Source of the DNA: Planctomycetota bacterium
GTDB taxonomy: Bacteria > Planctomycetota > UBA1135 > UBA2386
Assembly (NCBI GenBank): GCA_020638655.1
Contig: JACKIC010000001.1
Span: 806,001-870,000, forward strand
Length of the DNA stretch: 64,000 nucleotides
Reading direction: 5' to 3'
Every line of letters begins with the position of its first letter. The stretch's first letter is position 1. A program made the translations under genes and the position numbers. Below the pieces are notes generated by a model. The model ran no database searches and was not told where the DNA came from. It saw only the letters and a list, made by a program, of their open reading frames with translations. This document shows, one piece after another, positions 52,675-61,332 of the stretch.

Positions 52675-53088
52675 ATGACTCTCGGTAAGCGTCTTCTCGT
52701 GTTCTCCGGCCGTGATGCGACGGCCAACAACCTCAACAAGATCGTCGCCGACTGGGGCTGCATGGTCAGCACCTGCAGCTCGATGGACGAATTCCGCGGC
52801 CGCGTCGAAGGCGCCGAATACGACCTCGCCGTGGTCGAGCCGACCAACGTCCTGCGTCGCCTGCTCGGCGAGAACCAGCCCGAGGAGACCCTGCAGCTGA
52901 CCCTGGCCGAGGTCGAGAAGCGCCACATCCACCGCGTGCTGGCTTCGACGGGCGGCAACAAGACGCGCGCCGCCCGCGTGCTCGGCATCGACACCAAGAC
53001 GCTCTACAACAAGCTCAAGAGCTACAAGGCCTCCGAGGCGATGGCCCGCCGCCGGCTGCAGAACGCCGCCGCGGTGACGATGATCTGA
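52675..53088 (+). CDS. Small Fis-type HTH regulator with half receiver domain
   Basis: This 137-residue protein starts at ATG 52675; AAGGA lies about 10 nt upstream. Residues about 5-55 (RLLVFSGRDATANNLNKIVA, CSSMDEFRGRVEGAEYDLAV) look like the first half of a receiver domain. The usual acidic pair and phosphorylated Asp are not there, and the rest of the receiver and any AAA+ domain are missing. The C-terminus is a Fis/NtrC-type DNA-binding helix-turn-helix (TLAEVEKRHIHRVLASTGGN, KTRAARVLGIDTKTLYNKLK). It presumably binds DNA constitutively or via another signal. A hairpin terminator follows. Confidence 0.8.
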   Translation: MTLGKRLLVFSGRDATANNLNKIVADWGCMVSTCSSMDEFRGRVEGAEYDLAVVEPTNVLRRLLGENQPEETLQLTLAEVEKRHIHRVLASTGGNKTRAARVLGIDTKTLYNKLKSYKASEAMARRRLQNAAAVTMI

Positions 53089-53106
53089 TCCGCCGATGCC
53101 CGCGCC

Positions 53107-53126
53107 GACCGGCCTTGGGGCCGGTC
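53107..53126 (+). terminator. Hairpin after Fis-type regulator, no U-tract
   Basis: GACCGGCC-TTGG-GGCCGGTC is a perfect 8-bp stem, 18 nt after the stop codon. Confidence 0.55.
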
Positions 53127-53276
53127 CTTCGGCGGTCGCGCCCGAATTCGCGCGAACCCAACGTCCGATGGCGCGGGCCGTCCCGAACCGAGGCGCGTCG
53201 CAATCCGACCGCAGCCCGGCGTCCGTGGTAGGGTTCTTCGGCGTGCCGAAACACAGCCGGCCGCCGGGAAGAACCC

Positions 53277-53534
53277 ATGACCCGCGTCGACGCCCTCATG
53301 CTCGAGCTCCAGGCTCGTCACAACAACAACGACCCGCGCTTCCTCACCGCGGTGCGTCCTCTGGTCGAACGGATCCTCGATCCTGGCACACCCGAAGACG
53401 CGCGCGTGCCGCTGCTCGAGATGCTCGCCGAGACCTTCGAGCGCGACGTGGCGATCCGTGAAGCGACCGCGCAGTCGCTCGCCGCGTGGCGCGACTTCTT
53501 CGCCAACCTCAAGAAGCTGCTCGGCCTGGAGTGA
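53277..53534 (+). CDS. Small conserved-looking hypothetical protein
   Basis: This 85-residue, helical, acidic protein starts at ATG 53277 (MTRVDALMLELQARHNNNDP). It has no signal peptide and no known motif. It contains LERILDPGTPED-like loops between helices and ends FFANLKKLLGLE. TAGGGT (53229-53234) lies 42 nt before the ATG. Codon positions are GC-biased like real genes here. I do not recognise the family. Confidence 0.55.
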   Translation: MTRVDALMLELQARHNNNDPRFLTAVRPLVERILDPGTPEDARVPLLEMLAETFERDVAIREATAQSLAAWRDFFANLKKLLGLE

Positions 53535-53935
53535 GGGGCGAAACGGCGGCGTCAGCGGGCCTTCGCGGCGTTGCCGGCTTTTGCAGCGCGCGGCCCGCGC
53601 GCGGGTGATGCTGTCTCGCCTCGGGCCTTCTCGCGTCGCGCGCAAAAAACCGGCGCGACCGTCCAGAACGTGATCCGCCGATGCGAGCGTGCTTCGCACC
53701 GACATCGCGCCGGATCGGCTTTCCCGGCTGCAAGAAGCCCACTTATGCGCGCGCAAGGGCTGCCGATGATCTGCCTGCCTGTGCATGACACAGCGCAACG
53801 GCACACGGAACCCGCGACGGGCCATGATTCGCCGACTTCGATCCTTTGCCTGCAGTGCCTGTCGCGGGTTTCATTTTCCCGGCGCCGAGTTCGGCCTGGA
53901 CATCGCCGGCGCACAGCGATGAGATGCTCGGCCTC
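53535..53935. other. 401-bp intergenic region before prfB
   Basis: No convincing gene is present; open frames here lack coding-like composition. A GC-rich near-palindrome lies around 53586-53604. An 8-bp inverted repeat (CCGGCGCG at 53650-53657 with CGCGCCGG at 53706-53713) encloses a smaller hairpin GTGC-TTC-GCAC. It may be a structured prfB leader or a terminator region for the preceding gene. Confidence 0.4.
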
Positions 53936-55046
53936 ATGGGCCTCGCAGAACACCTCACCACGCTGAAGGACGCCGAGCAAAGGATCGAATCGATCAAGGT
54001 GAGTCTTTGACTACCTTCGCCGTCACCGTGAGCTCGCGGACATCGAGCACCAGATGAGCCAGCCGGGGTTCTGGGACGAGCCGGAGCGCGCCCAGACCAT
54101 CGCTCAGAAGAAGAAGCTGTGCTTCCAGGTGGTCGATCCGATCGACCGGCTGAGCAAGCTCGTCGAGGACGGTCGTGTGCTCGTCGAGCTCGGCGAGGAC
54201 GATCCCAAGGGGGTCGAGGCCGACCTGGCCGACACCGAGCGTCAGATCCACGAGGGCCTCGACACGCTCGAGTTCCAGCTGATGCTCGGCGCCGAGCACG
54301 ACCCGATGAACGCGATCGTGACGCTGCAGCCCGGTGCCGGCGGCGTCGACGCCTCGGACTTCGCCGAGATGATGCTGCGCATGTACATCAAGTGGGCGTC
54401 GCAGCACGACTACGAGGTCGAGGAGACCGACTTCCAGAAGGCCGAGGAGGCGGGCATCAAGAACGCCACCATCGTGATCCGCGGCCCGTACGCCTACGGG
54501 CGCCTCAAGGCCGAGCAGGGCGTGCACCGCCTCGTCCGCATCTCGCCGTTCGACGGTCAGGGCCGGCGGCAGACGTCGTTCGCGTCGGTCGAAGTCGTGC
54601 CCGAGCTCGACGACTCGATCGACGTCGAGATCCGCAAGGAGGATCTCAAGGTCGACACGTTCCGCGCCTCGGGCGCCGGCGGTCAGCACGTCAACAAGAC
54701 CGAGTCGGCGATCCGGATCACCCACATTCCCAGCGGCATCGTGGTCGCGTGTCAGGCCGAGCGCAGCCAGCACAAGAACCGCGACTCGGCGATGCGCACC
54801 CTCAAGTCCAAGCTCTACCAGCTCGAGCTCGCCAAGCGCGAGGCCGAGCTGGCCAAGTTCTACGGCGATCGCGGCTCGATCAGCTGGGGCAACCAGATCC
54901 GCAGCTACGTGCTGCAGCCCTACCAGATGTGCAAGGACCTGCGCACCGAGTACGAGACCTCGGACGTGCACGGCGTGCTCGATGGTGACCTCGATCCGTT
55001 CATCGAGGCGTATCTGAAGAAGCGGAAGGACGAACACAGGTCATGA
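53936..55046 (+). CDS. prfB: Peptide chain release factor 2, with programmed +1 frameshift
   Basis: RF2 releases peptides at UGA and UAA. It is encoded in two frames: 24 codons from ATG 53936 (ATG 53924 is an in-frame alternative) to CTT 54005-54007, then in-frame TGA 54008-54010. Reading resumes +1 at GAC 54009 as DYLRRHRELADIEHQMSQPG and runs to 55046, giving a product of 369 residues. The site AAGGTGAGTCTTTGAC carries the CTT-TGA-C slippery element and an upstream Shine-Dalgarno-like AAGGTG, as in E. coli prfB autoregulation. SPF and GAGGQHVNKTESA (the GGQ motif) are intact. The stop overlaps the purH ATG (ATGA). Confidence 0.95.
53996..54011 (+). promoter_or_regulatory. prfB recoding site (+1 frameshift signal)
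   Basis: AAGGTG-AGT-CTT-TGA-C: a Shine-Dalgarno-like stimulator 3 nt before the CTT P-site codon, then a UGA stop with C following. The architecture is the same as classical prfB, where low RF2 favours the shift. The stimulator is AAGGTG rather than AGGGGG. Confidence 0.9.
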
Positions 55047-56623
55047 GAAGGGCTCTGCTCTCGGTCACCGACAAGGAAGGAATCGTCGAGTTCGCGCGGG
55101 GGCTGAGGGAGCTCGGTTTCTCGCTGCTGTCCACCGGCGGGACCCGCAAGGTGTTGTTGCAGGCGGGCATCGAGGCGACCGAGGTCGCCGACTACACCGG
55201 CTCGCCGGAGATGATGGACGGGCGCCTCAAGACCCTGCACCCCAAGGTGCACGGGGGACTGCTGGCGCGGCGCGACGTGCCCGCGCACGTCGACGCGATG
55301 ACCACGCACGGCATCGACGCGATCGACGTGCTCTGCGTCAACCTCTACCGCTTCCGCGAGACGGCGCGCAAGGCCGGCGCGACGCGCGAGGACGTGGTCG
55401 AGAACATCGACATCGGCGGTCCGGCGATGATCCGCAGCGCCGCCAAGAACCACGCCAGCGTCGCGGTGGTCGTCGATCCCGACGACTACTCCAAGGTGCT
55501 GCAGGCGATGCGCGACCACGGCGGCACGGCGCCCCCGGAGGTGCTGCGCAAGCTGGCGGCCAAGGCGTTCGCGCACACCGCGTCCTACGACTCGGCGATC
55601 GCGCAGTGGTTCGACTGCGAGCGGCGCACGCAGCCCGGCGAGTCGTTCTTCCCCGCGCACGTGGCGTTCGCCGGCGAGAAGCTCCAGGACCTCCGCTACG
55701 GCGAGAACCCGCACCAACAGGCCTCCGTCTACACGATCGGCGACCCGTCGCCGGGGCTGGTCGATGCGCGCATGCTGAGCGGCAAGGAACTCAGCTACAA
55801 CAACATCCTCGACGCCGACGCGGCGCTCGCGCTCGCGCTCGAGTTCGACCGCCCCAGCTGCGTGCTGGTAAAGCACAACAACCCGTGCGGCGCCGCGATC
55901 GCCGAGACGCTGCCGCGCGCGTTCGAGCTGGCGCTGGCCAGCGACCCCGTGTCGGCGTTCGGCGGCATCTTCGCGACCAATCGCCGGTTCGACGTGCCGA
56001 CCGCCGAGGCGATCGTCGCCAGCGGCACGTTCCTCGAGGTGATCGTCGCGCCGACCGTCGACCCCGCGGTGCTCGCCGTGCTGCAGCGCGCCAAGTGGGG
56101 CGGCAGCGTGCGCGTGCTCGAGCTCGGCGGGCTGCCCGACACCGGCGCCCGCAACCGCTTCGTCGCGCGGCAGGTCTCGGGCGGCTTCCTGCTGCAGACC
56201 GCGGATTCGCCGGCCGAGGCGCCGCGCCGCGACGTGGCCACGAAGCGCGTACCGACCGACGCCGAGCAGCAGGCGCTCGCGTTCGCGTGGCGCGTCTGCA
56301 AGCACGTCAAGTCCAACGCGATCGTGCTCGCCGACGCGGTCGACGGCGGCGGCTTCGCCACCGTCGGTGTCGGCGCCGGCCAGATGAGCCGGGTCGACGC
56401 GGCCAAGATCGCCGTCGACAAGGCGGGCGTCCGGGCCAAGGGTGCGGTCGTCGCCAGCGACGCGTTCTTCCCGTTCGCCGACGGCCTCTTGGTGTGCGCC
56501 GACGCCGGCGTGGTCGCGGCGATCCAGCCGGGCGGCAGCAAGCGTGACGCCGAGGTCGTGGCCGCCGCCGACGCCAAGAACATGACCATGGTGCTGACCG
56601 GCCAGCGCCACTTCCGTCACTGA
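55043..56623 (+). CDS. purH: Bifunctional AICAR transformylase/IMP cyclohydrolase
   Basis: This is a 526-residue protein. The IMP cyclohydrolase domain occupies about residues 1-195 (LLSVTDKEGIVEFARGLREL, TLHPKVHGGLLARR, and VVENIDIGGPAMIRSAAKN). The AICAR transformylase domain follows, with LRYGENPHQQASVY and the catalytic-Lys segment VLVKHNNPCGAA (about 276). The C-terminal end (ADGLLVCADAGVVAAIQPGG, MVLTGQRHFRH) is complete. It catalyses the last two steps of de novo purine synthesis. Its ATG overlaps the prfB stop, so the two are translationally coupled. Confidence 0.97.
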   Translation: MRRALLSVTDKEGIVEFARGLRELGFSLLSTGGTRKVLLQAGIEATEVADYTGSPEMMDGRLKTLHPKVHGGLLARRDVPAHVDAMTTHGIDAIDVLCVNLYRFRETARKAGATREDVVENIDIGGPAMIRSAAKNHASVAVVVDPDDYSKVLQAMRDHGGTAPPEVLRKLAAKAFAHTASYDSAIAQWFDCERRTQPGESFFPAHVAFAGEKLQDLRYGENPHQQASVYTIGDPSPGLVDARMLSGKELSYNNILDADAALALALEFDRPSCVLVKHNNPCGAAIAETLPRAFELALASDPVSAFGGIFATNRRFDVPTAEAIVASGTFLEVIVAPTVDPAVLAVLQRAKWGGSVRVLELGGLPDTGARNRFVARQVSGGFLLQTADSPAEAPRRDVATKRVPTDAEQQALAFAWRVCKHVKSNAIVLADAVDGGGFATVGVGAGQMSRVDAAKIAVDKAGVRAKGAVVASDAFFPFADGLLVCADAGVVAAIQPGGSKRDAEVVAAADAKNMTMVLTGQRHFRH

Positions 56624-56628
56624 TCGCG

Positions 56629-56988
56629 ATGGACCTCGCGCGCGCAGTCGAAGACGTGTTGCTCGGCGCCTCGATGCGCCAGGTGTCGGTGAGCTACCGC
56701 CAGGCGCTGATCGAGGACTTCGGCTTCCGCCCCGAGGAGGTGCGGCCGGACACCTTCCGCGAGGAGGTGGGGTCGTTCATGCGCCGCCTCGCGCGCGAAC
56801 TCGGCGAACGTCACGCCGGCGACCCGCGCGTCGGCCAGGCGTTGTTCGACTGGATCATGGAGTGCGACCATTACGAGGCCTGGGACGCCCTGCTCAGCGG
56901 CTTCGTCGTCGACGGCCGCGACCGACTCGTGCGGCGCGGCAAGATCCTGTTCCCGGGGCCGCTGACGGCGCACTGGACCGATCGGTGA
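56629..56988 (+). CDS. Small hypothetical protein between purH and yggS
   Basis: This 119-residue soluble protein begins 5 bp after the purH stop, in the same direction. It has mixed helices (FREEVGSFMRRLARELGERH, DWIMECDHYEAWDALLSGFV) and no motif I recognise. Its position inside a tight housekeeping run suggests it is a genuine, possibly conserved gene rather than noise. Confidence 0.65.
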   Translation: MDLARAVEDVLLGASMRQVSVSYRQALIEDFGFRPEEVRPDTFREEVGSFMRRLARELGERHAGDPRVGQALFDWIMECDHYEAWDALLSGFVVDGRDRLVRRGKILFPGPLTAHWTDR

Positions 56989-56998
56989 GGGTGCGGCG

Positions 56999-57691
56999 AT
57001 GAGCGACCCGATCGGCGAAGGCCTCGCCGAGGCCCGACGCCAGATCGACGCGGCGGCTGTCGCAGCGGGCAGGAAGCCGGCCGAGGTCGTGTTGCTCGCG
57101 GTCAGCAAGACCCATCCCGCCCAGGCGGTGCGCGCGGCCCACGCCGCGGGGCAGCGCGACTTCGGCGAGAATCGCGTGCAGGAGCTGGTCGCCAAGGCCG
57201 CGGCGCTGGCGGACCTGGCGGACCTGCGCTGGCACATGATCGGGTCCCTGCAGACCAACAAGGTGCGCGACCTGCTCGGCGTGCCGGGGCTGGCGTTGCT
57301 GCACAGTCTCGACCGCGTCCGGCTCGCCGACGAACTGCAGCGCGAGCTCGCGCGCGAGGGCCGCGCACTCGACGTGCTGCTGCAGATCCACGCCACCGAC
57401 GAGGCCAGCAAACACGGCTGTCCGATCGACGCGGCCGCGCCGCTGCTCGCCCACGTCCAGGCCAGCTGCCCGAACCTGCGGGTGCAGGGTCTGATGGCGA
57501 TGGGGCCGCTCGAGGTTGATCCGGCGCCGGTGTTCGCGGCCGTCGCGGCGCTGCGGGATCGCCTGCGGGCGAGCAGCGGTCTGCCGCTGCCCACGCTGAG
57601 CCTGGGCATGTCCGGTGACTTCGCCGTCGCGATCGCGGCGGGCTCGACCCTGGTCCGCCTCGGCACCGCAGTGTTCGGGGCTCGTGGTTGA
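56999..57691 (+). CDS. yggS: YggS-type PLP homeostasis protein
   Basis: This 230-residue PLP-binding barrel has the Lys in LLAVSKTHPAQAVRAAH, then GENRVQE, WHMIGSLQTNK, a GLMAMGP motif and LSLGMSGDFAVAIAAGST, where the last conserved segment binds phosphate. The family keeps vitamin B6 pools balanced and has no known enzyme activity. It starts 10 bp after the small upstream gene. Confidence 0.95.
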   Translation: MSDPIGEGLAEARRQIDAAAVAAGRKPAEVVLLAVSKTHPAQAVRAAHAAGQRDFGENRVQELVAKAAALADLADLRWHMIGSLQTNKVRDLLGVPGLALLHSLDRVRLADELQRELAREGRALDVLLQIHATDEASKHGCPIDAAAPLLAHVQASCPNLRVQGLMAMGPLEVDPAPVFAAVAALRDRLRASSGLPLPTLSLGMSGDFAVAIAAGSTLVRLGTAVFGARG

Positions 57692-57711
57692 GTCGCCGGG
57701 GCGCTACCCGC

Positions 57712-57717
57712 TACCTT
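57712..57717 (+). promoter_or_regulatory. TACCTT hexamer 8 nt before nth GTG
   Basis: This is a -10-like TAnnnT at near-leaderless distance from GTG 57726. Confidence 0.4.
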
Positions 57718-57725
57718 TCTCCGCC

Positions 57726-58493
57726 GTGCCCAAGAAGCGCAACTCCTCGACGGTGCCCGAAGCGCGTGGGCCGTCCGCCAACGCCGACGAGCTGATGCAG
57801 CGGTTGGCCGTGGCGATCCCCGAGCCGCGTTGCGAACTCGACCACAAGGACCCCTGGACCCTGCTGGTCGCGACGATCCTCAGCGCGCAGAGCACCGATC
57901 GCACCGTGAACGCGGTGACCCCGCTGCTGTTCGCCAAGTGGCCGACGCCTGCGGCGCTCGCGGCCGCGCCGCGCGAGGAGGTCGAGGCCGTGGTGCATCG
58001 TACGGGCTTCTTCCGCAACAAGGCCAAGTCGATCCAAGGCGCGAGCCTGGTCATCCACGAGCAGCACGGCGATGAAGTGCCGCGCGACATGGCGGCGCTG
58101 CTGCAGCTGCCCGGCGTCGCGCGCAAGACCGCCAACGTGGTGCTCGGCGTCGCCTACCGCATCCCCTCGGGCATCGTCGTCGACACCCACGTGACCCGCG
58201 TCAGCCAGCGACTGGGCCTGACCGCGGCCAAGGTCGCCGACAAGGTCGAGCACGATCTGTGTGCGCAGGTGCCTCAGGACAAGTGGATCGACAGCGGTCA
58301 CCGCCTGCTGCTGCTGGGCCGCTACGTGTGCCTGGCGAAGAACCCGAACTGCGTCGACTGTCCGGTGTTCGAGCTGTGTCCGTCGCGCCAGGGCGTGGCG
58401 CTCGGCGATTGGCAGACGCGCGCCCGGCACACCCAGGACACCGTCACCGCCGGTGGCAAGGGGGCTTCGGGTGGACCTGCCGCCGGCGCCTGA
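57726..58493 (+). CDS. nth: Endonuclease III
   Basis: This is a 255-residue DNA glycosylase/AP lyase. It has the helix-hairpin-helix LPGVARKTANVVLG with the catalytic Lys (about residues 127-140), and the catalytic Asp in VVDTHVTRVSQRLG. The iron-sulfur cluster has the classic C-x6-C-x2-C-x5-C spacing (CLAKNPNCVDCPVFELC). It removes oxidised pyrimidines. GTG 57726 is chosen; the start is about 30 residues before the family core. The C-terminal tail after the cluster is longer than usual, with a Gly/Ala-rich end. Confidence 0.95.
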   Translation: MPKKRNSSTVPEARGPSANADELMQRLAVAIPEPRCELDHKDPWTLLVATILSAQSTDRTVNAVTPLLFAKWPTPAALAAAPREEVEAVVHRTGFFRNKAKSIQGASLVIHEQHGDEVPRDMAALLQLPGVARKTANVVLGVAYRIPSGIVVDTHVTRVSQRLGLTAAKVADKVEHDLCAQVPQDKWIDSGHRLLLLGRYVCLAKNPNCVDCPVFELCPSRQGVALGDWQTRARHTQDTVTAGGKGASGGPAAGA

Positions 58494-58494
58494 G

Positions 58495-58510
58495 CCCGAT
58501 CGCGATCGGG
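58495..58510 (+). terminator. Palindromic hairpin just after nth stop
   Basis: CCCGATCGCGATCGGG is a perfect 16-bp palindrome (6-bp stem, CGCG loop) starting 1 nt after the stop codon. No T-run follows. Confidence 0.4.
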
Positions 58511-58572
58511 ACCCCGACGCGGGGCCGTCGCCGGTTACCGTGACCACCTCGACCCAATCAGGTGGAACACGA

Positions 58573-60198
58573 TTGAACTGGATCCGCAGAAGCTCCTGGC
58601 TCGTCGCCCTGTTGCCGGCGATCGCGGCCTTCACCTACGTGTGGGCTGCCGCCCGCTACCCCGAGCCCGTCGCCGGGCGGGTGGCGCTGCACGAGCCGAC
58701 GACCGTCTGGTACATCGACCAGTGGCTCGACACCACCGGCGAGCCGTTGCAGCCGCTGCAGCGCGGCCTGCTGCTCGGCGCCCTCGAAGTGCCCGGTGCG
58801 ACGCTGCAGCTGGTGGTGGTGCTGGCGGCGTTGGCCGCGGTGCTGATCGCGTGGTTCGGCTCCCGCCTGGTGCGGAGCTCGGTGGCGGTCGAGGGCTGGA
58901 GCGGACCGCTCGCCTTCGGGGGCATCGCGCTGCTGTGCTGCAGTCCCTCGTTCGGCGCCGACTGGCTGCAGGCCGAACGCGTCGGCATGTTCGCGCCGCC
59001 GTTGCTGCTGCTCGGCGCGCTGTTGCTGCTGCAGCGCGAACGGTTCTTCGTCTGGCGCATGCTCGCGGTGCTGATGCTCGTCGCCGCGGCGCCGCTGTTC
59101 CACGACGCCGGCGTGCTGCTCGGCGTGGCGCTGATCCCCGCGGTGCTCGGCGCGGCGGGACGCGCCGAGGCGCCGCGGTGGCTGTGGGCGATCACGACGC
59201 TCGTGTTCGGTGTCGTCGCGAGCCTGGTGAGCTTCTATCCCGCGGGCGGCCTGCACGGTGACGAGGTCGGTCTGTTCGCGCACCTCGCCGCCGCTCCCGG
59301 CGCCCGCGTCCTGGACCTCTTGGCCGCGGTCGGCCGCGGCTGGCTGGACCTGTGGCCCGACCGCCGCATCGGCGAACTGGCCCTCGGCGCCGCGACCCTG
59401 ACCCTGCTGGCCGTGCTGCCGTTCGTGCCGCCGCGCGAGGGTGCACGCAGCGCCGCGTCGTGGTGGAGCTGCGCGATCTTCGGGGTGCTGCTGGTCCCGT
59501 GGGTGACGATGCGACACGGCTTCGATCTGTCGCCTTGGCTCGGGCGAGAGCTGCACTACGGCCTGTTCCTGCTGCCGCTCGGCGTGCTGGGCCTGCTCGC
59601 GTCGCGCGCCGGCAATCACGCCTGGTCGATCGGTCTGGGCGCGCTCGCCGTGCTGGCCGCGCAGGACTGGCCGCGCGGCGCCGAGGATCTGCGCGCCGCG
59701 CGCGCCGAGGCCATCCGCGTCGAGGCCAGCCTGGCGCTCCCGCCCGCGTTCGCCGATCACACGGTCGTCTCCTTGTCGCCGTTCGCGTCGGCCATGCACC
59801 GGGACCGGCTGCTGGGGCGCGGCTGGGTGCCCGATCCGACCTTCGATTGCGAGGCCGCCGCGAAGGCCGCGCAGGCCTCGCCGCCGCGCGACGAGTTGGG
59901 CAACGTGATCTCGGGGTCGCCGATCGACCTGCACGGCATGGTGCGCTCGGCGATCGTGCACGAACAGGTCGGCGCGGTGCTCGTCGCCGCCGTGCACGAC
60001 GACCGCTTCGAACTGCTCGGCGCGACGTTGCCCCGCTTCGTGGGGCGGTCGCGCGATGCCCAGTGGCGCGTGTCGTGGGGCACCGCGGTCGCCGAGGGTA
60101 CCAAGCTCGTGGCGTTCGCCTACCTGCCGCGGCAGCGCAGCGTGGTGCGCATCGGCGGGGTGCGGTTGGTCAAGGACGGCGCGCTGACCAGCCTCTGA
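58573..60198 (+). CDS. Polytopic membrane protein of unknown function
   Basis: This 541-residue protein starts at TTG 58573; AGGTGG 7 nt upstream supports this start. About 9-10 transmembrane helices come first (for example LVALLPAIAAFTYVW, TLQLVVVLAALAAVLIAW, and FVWRMLAVLMLVAAAP). A soluble C-terminal domain of about 170 residues is rich in Arg and Asp (SLALPPAFADHTVVSLSPFA, HDDRFELLGATLPRF). The layout resembles membrane glycosyltransferases of the GT-C kind, but no DxD or similar motif is placed convincingly. No function is assigned. Confidence 0.65.
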   Translation: MNWIRRSSWLVALLPAIAAFTYVWAAARYPEPVAGRVALHEPTTVWYIDQWLDTTGEPLQPLQRGLLLGALEVPGATLQLVVVLAALAAVLIAWFGSRLVRSSVAVEGWSGPLAFGGIALLCCSPSFGADWLQAERVGMFAPPLLLLGALLLLQRERFFVWRMLAVLMLVAAAPLFHDAGVLLGVALIPAVLGAAGRAEAPRWLWAITTLVFGVVASLVSFYPAGGLHGDEVGLFAHLAAAPGARVLDLLAAVGRGWLDLWPDRRIGELALGAATLTLLAVLPFVPPREGARSAASWWSCAIFGVLLVPWVTMRHGFDLSPWLGRELHYGLFLLPLGVLGLLASRAGNHAWSIGLGALAVLAAQDWPRGAEDLRAARAEAIRVEASLALPPAFADHTVVSLSPFASAMHRDRLLGRGWVPDPTFDCEAAAKAAQASPPRDELGNVISGSPIDLHGMVRSAIVHEQVGAVLVAAVHDDRFELLGATLPRFVGRSRDAQWRVSWGTAVAEGTKLVAFAYLPRQRSVVRIGGVRLVKDGALTSL

Positions 60199-60208
60199 GG
60201 GGTCTCAG
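60195..60208. terminator. Shared hairpin at convergent gene ends
   Basis: CTGAG-GGGT-CTCAG spans both stop codons (TGA of the plus gene, TCA for the minus gene). It is a short 5-bp stem that could serve both directions. Confidence 0.3.
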
Positions 60209-61332
60209 TCGAACCGCGTCTGGCGCGCGAGCCGCTTGCGGATCAGCTCGACGCGCTCGAGCTGACCGCGGGCGGGGAAGCGCTCGTAGAAGCCCTCGCG
60301 GCGGAACTCGGGCACCAGCTCGCCGACCGACCGGCAGCGCGCCTCGAGCAGGCGCACGAGGTCGTGGCCGGGGCTGACCGTCGGGTCGATCTTGGCGGCG
60401 ACGTCGCCGGCGAACCGGAGCATGCCGCCGATGGTGACGTCGCGCGTCACCATGTGGTTCTTGTTGTCGCCCCAAGCGTCGCCGAAGCCGGTGCGCAGCG
60501 CGCGCAGCACGTCGCGCAGCAGCCCGTAGCCGCGGTCCTTGTTCCAGCCGCGGCCGTCGCGGAAGCGGTGCTGCGCGTCCTTGCGGCGCACCAGGCGGTG
60601 GACCTCGCCGAAGATCTGCGCCTGGTTGATCCACATCTCCTGGTTGGACCGCCCGCCGAGCATGTTGATGTGGTACTGCAGCGGCGAGTCGCCCTCCTCG
60701 TAGAGCGCGCGCACCAGCCCCGCGGCGTACTTCTTCTCCGGGTCGGTGCCCCACTCGATGCGTTCGTAGAGGTCGATCAGGTGCGAGCGGTTGATGCGCG
60801 TGTGGGTGCTGTTGATGACCACGAACATCTCGGTGGCGAAGTCGCTGGTCTTGCCGTCGAAGATCACCACGGGCACCTCGATGCGGCGGTCGGCGTCGTC
60901 TTCCTGCAGGTAGAAGTGCAGGCCGGCGAGGCGGTGCTGCCCGTCGATGATCAGGAAGTCGCCGCGCGGCTCGACCAGGTTGCCGGCGCGCTCCATGCCC
61001 TTGAGCGGCTGGAACTCGAGCTTCTCGGTGCTGAACAGCAGCACCGCGCCGGGGATCACCGGTTGCCGCACTTCGTTGCGGTAGAAGTCCTTGATCTGGC
61101 GGACCTTCCTGCGGTTCAGATCGCGCTGGAACGACTTGCTGTTCTTCTCGATCGCCTGCACGTAGCGCTCGACGTCGTCGACGTGCTTCTTGTTGCTCTT
61201 CTCGCCGCCGATGACCTCGCCGCGTTCGCCGTAGAAGCGGGAGACGAAGCGGACCTTGCGCAGCAGGTCCTCGGCGGGGTAGCTGACGAAGTAGAACTCC
61301 GACTCCTTCTGACGCATGCGCTGGGCGAACAT
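60205..61332 (-). CDS. DGQHR-domain (DndB-like) protein, solitary
   Basis: This 375-residue protein starts at ATG 61332; AGGAG (61346-61342) 9 nt upstream decides the start. The defining motif is IIDGQHRLAGL (about residue 130), followed by the typical VVIFDGKTSDFATEMFVVIN and STHTRINRSHL. DndB proteins regulate DNA phosphorothioation operons and many DGQHR proteins accompany defence modules, yet no dnd, restriction or other defence gene lies nearby. The N-terminal FYFVSYPAEDLLRKVRFVSR is also family-like. It could act as a DNA-binding regulator; the function is unproven. Confidence 0.85.
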   Translation of the reverse strand: MFAQRMRQKESEFYFVSYPAEDLLRKVRFVSRFYGERGEVIGGEKSNKKHVDDVERYVQAIEKNSKSFQRDLNRRKVRQIKDFYRNEVRQPVIPGAVLLFSTEKLEFQPLKGMERAGNLVEPRGDFLIIDGQHRLAGLHFYLQEDDADRRIEVPVVIFDGKTSDFATEMFVVINSTHTRINRSHLIDLYERIEWGTDPEKKYAAGLVRALYEEGDSPLQYHINMLGGRSNQEMWINQAQIFGEVHRLVRRKDAQHRFRDGRGWNKDRGYGLLRDVLRALRTGFGDAWGDNKNHMVTRDVTIGGMLRFAGDVAAKIDPTVSPGHDLVRLLEARCRSVGELVPEFRREGFYERFPARGQLERVELIRKRLARQTRFD

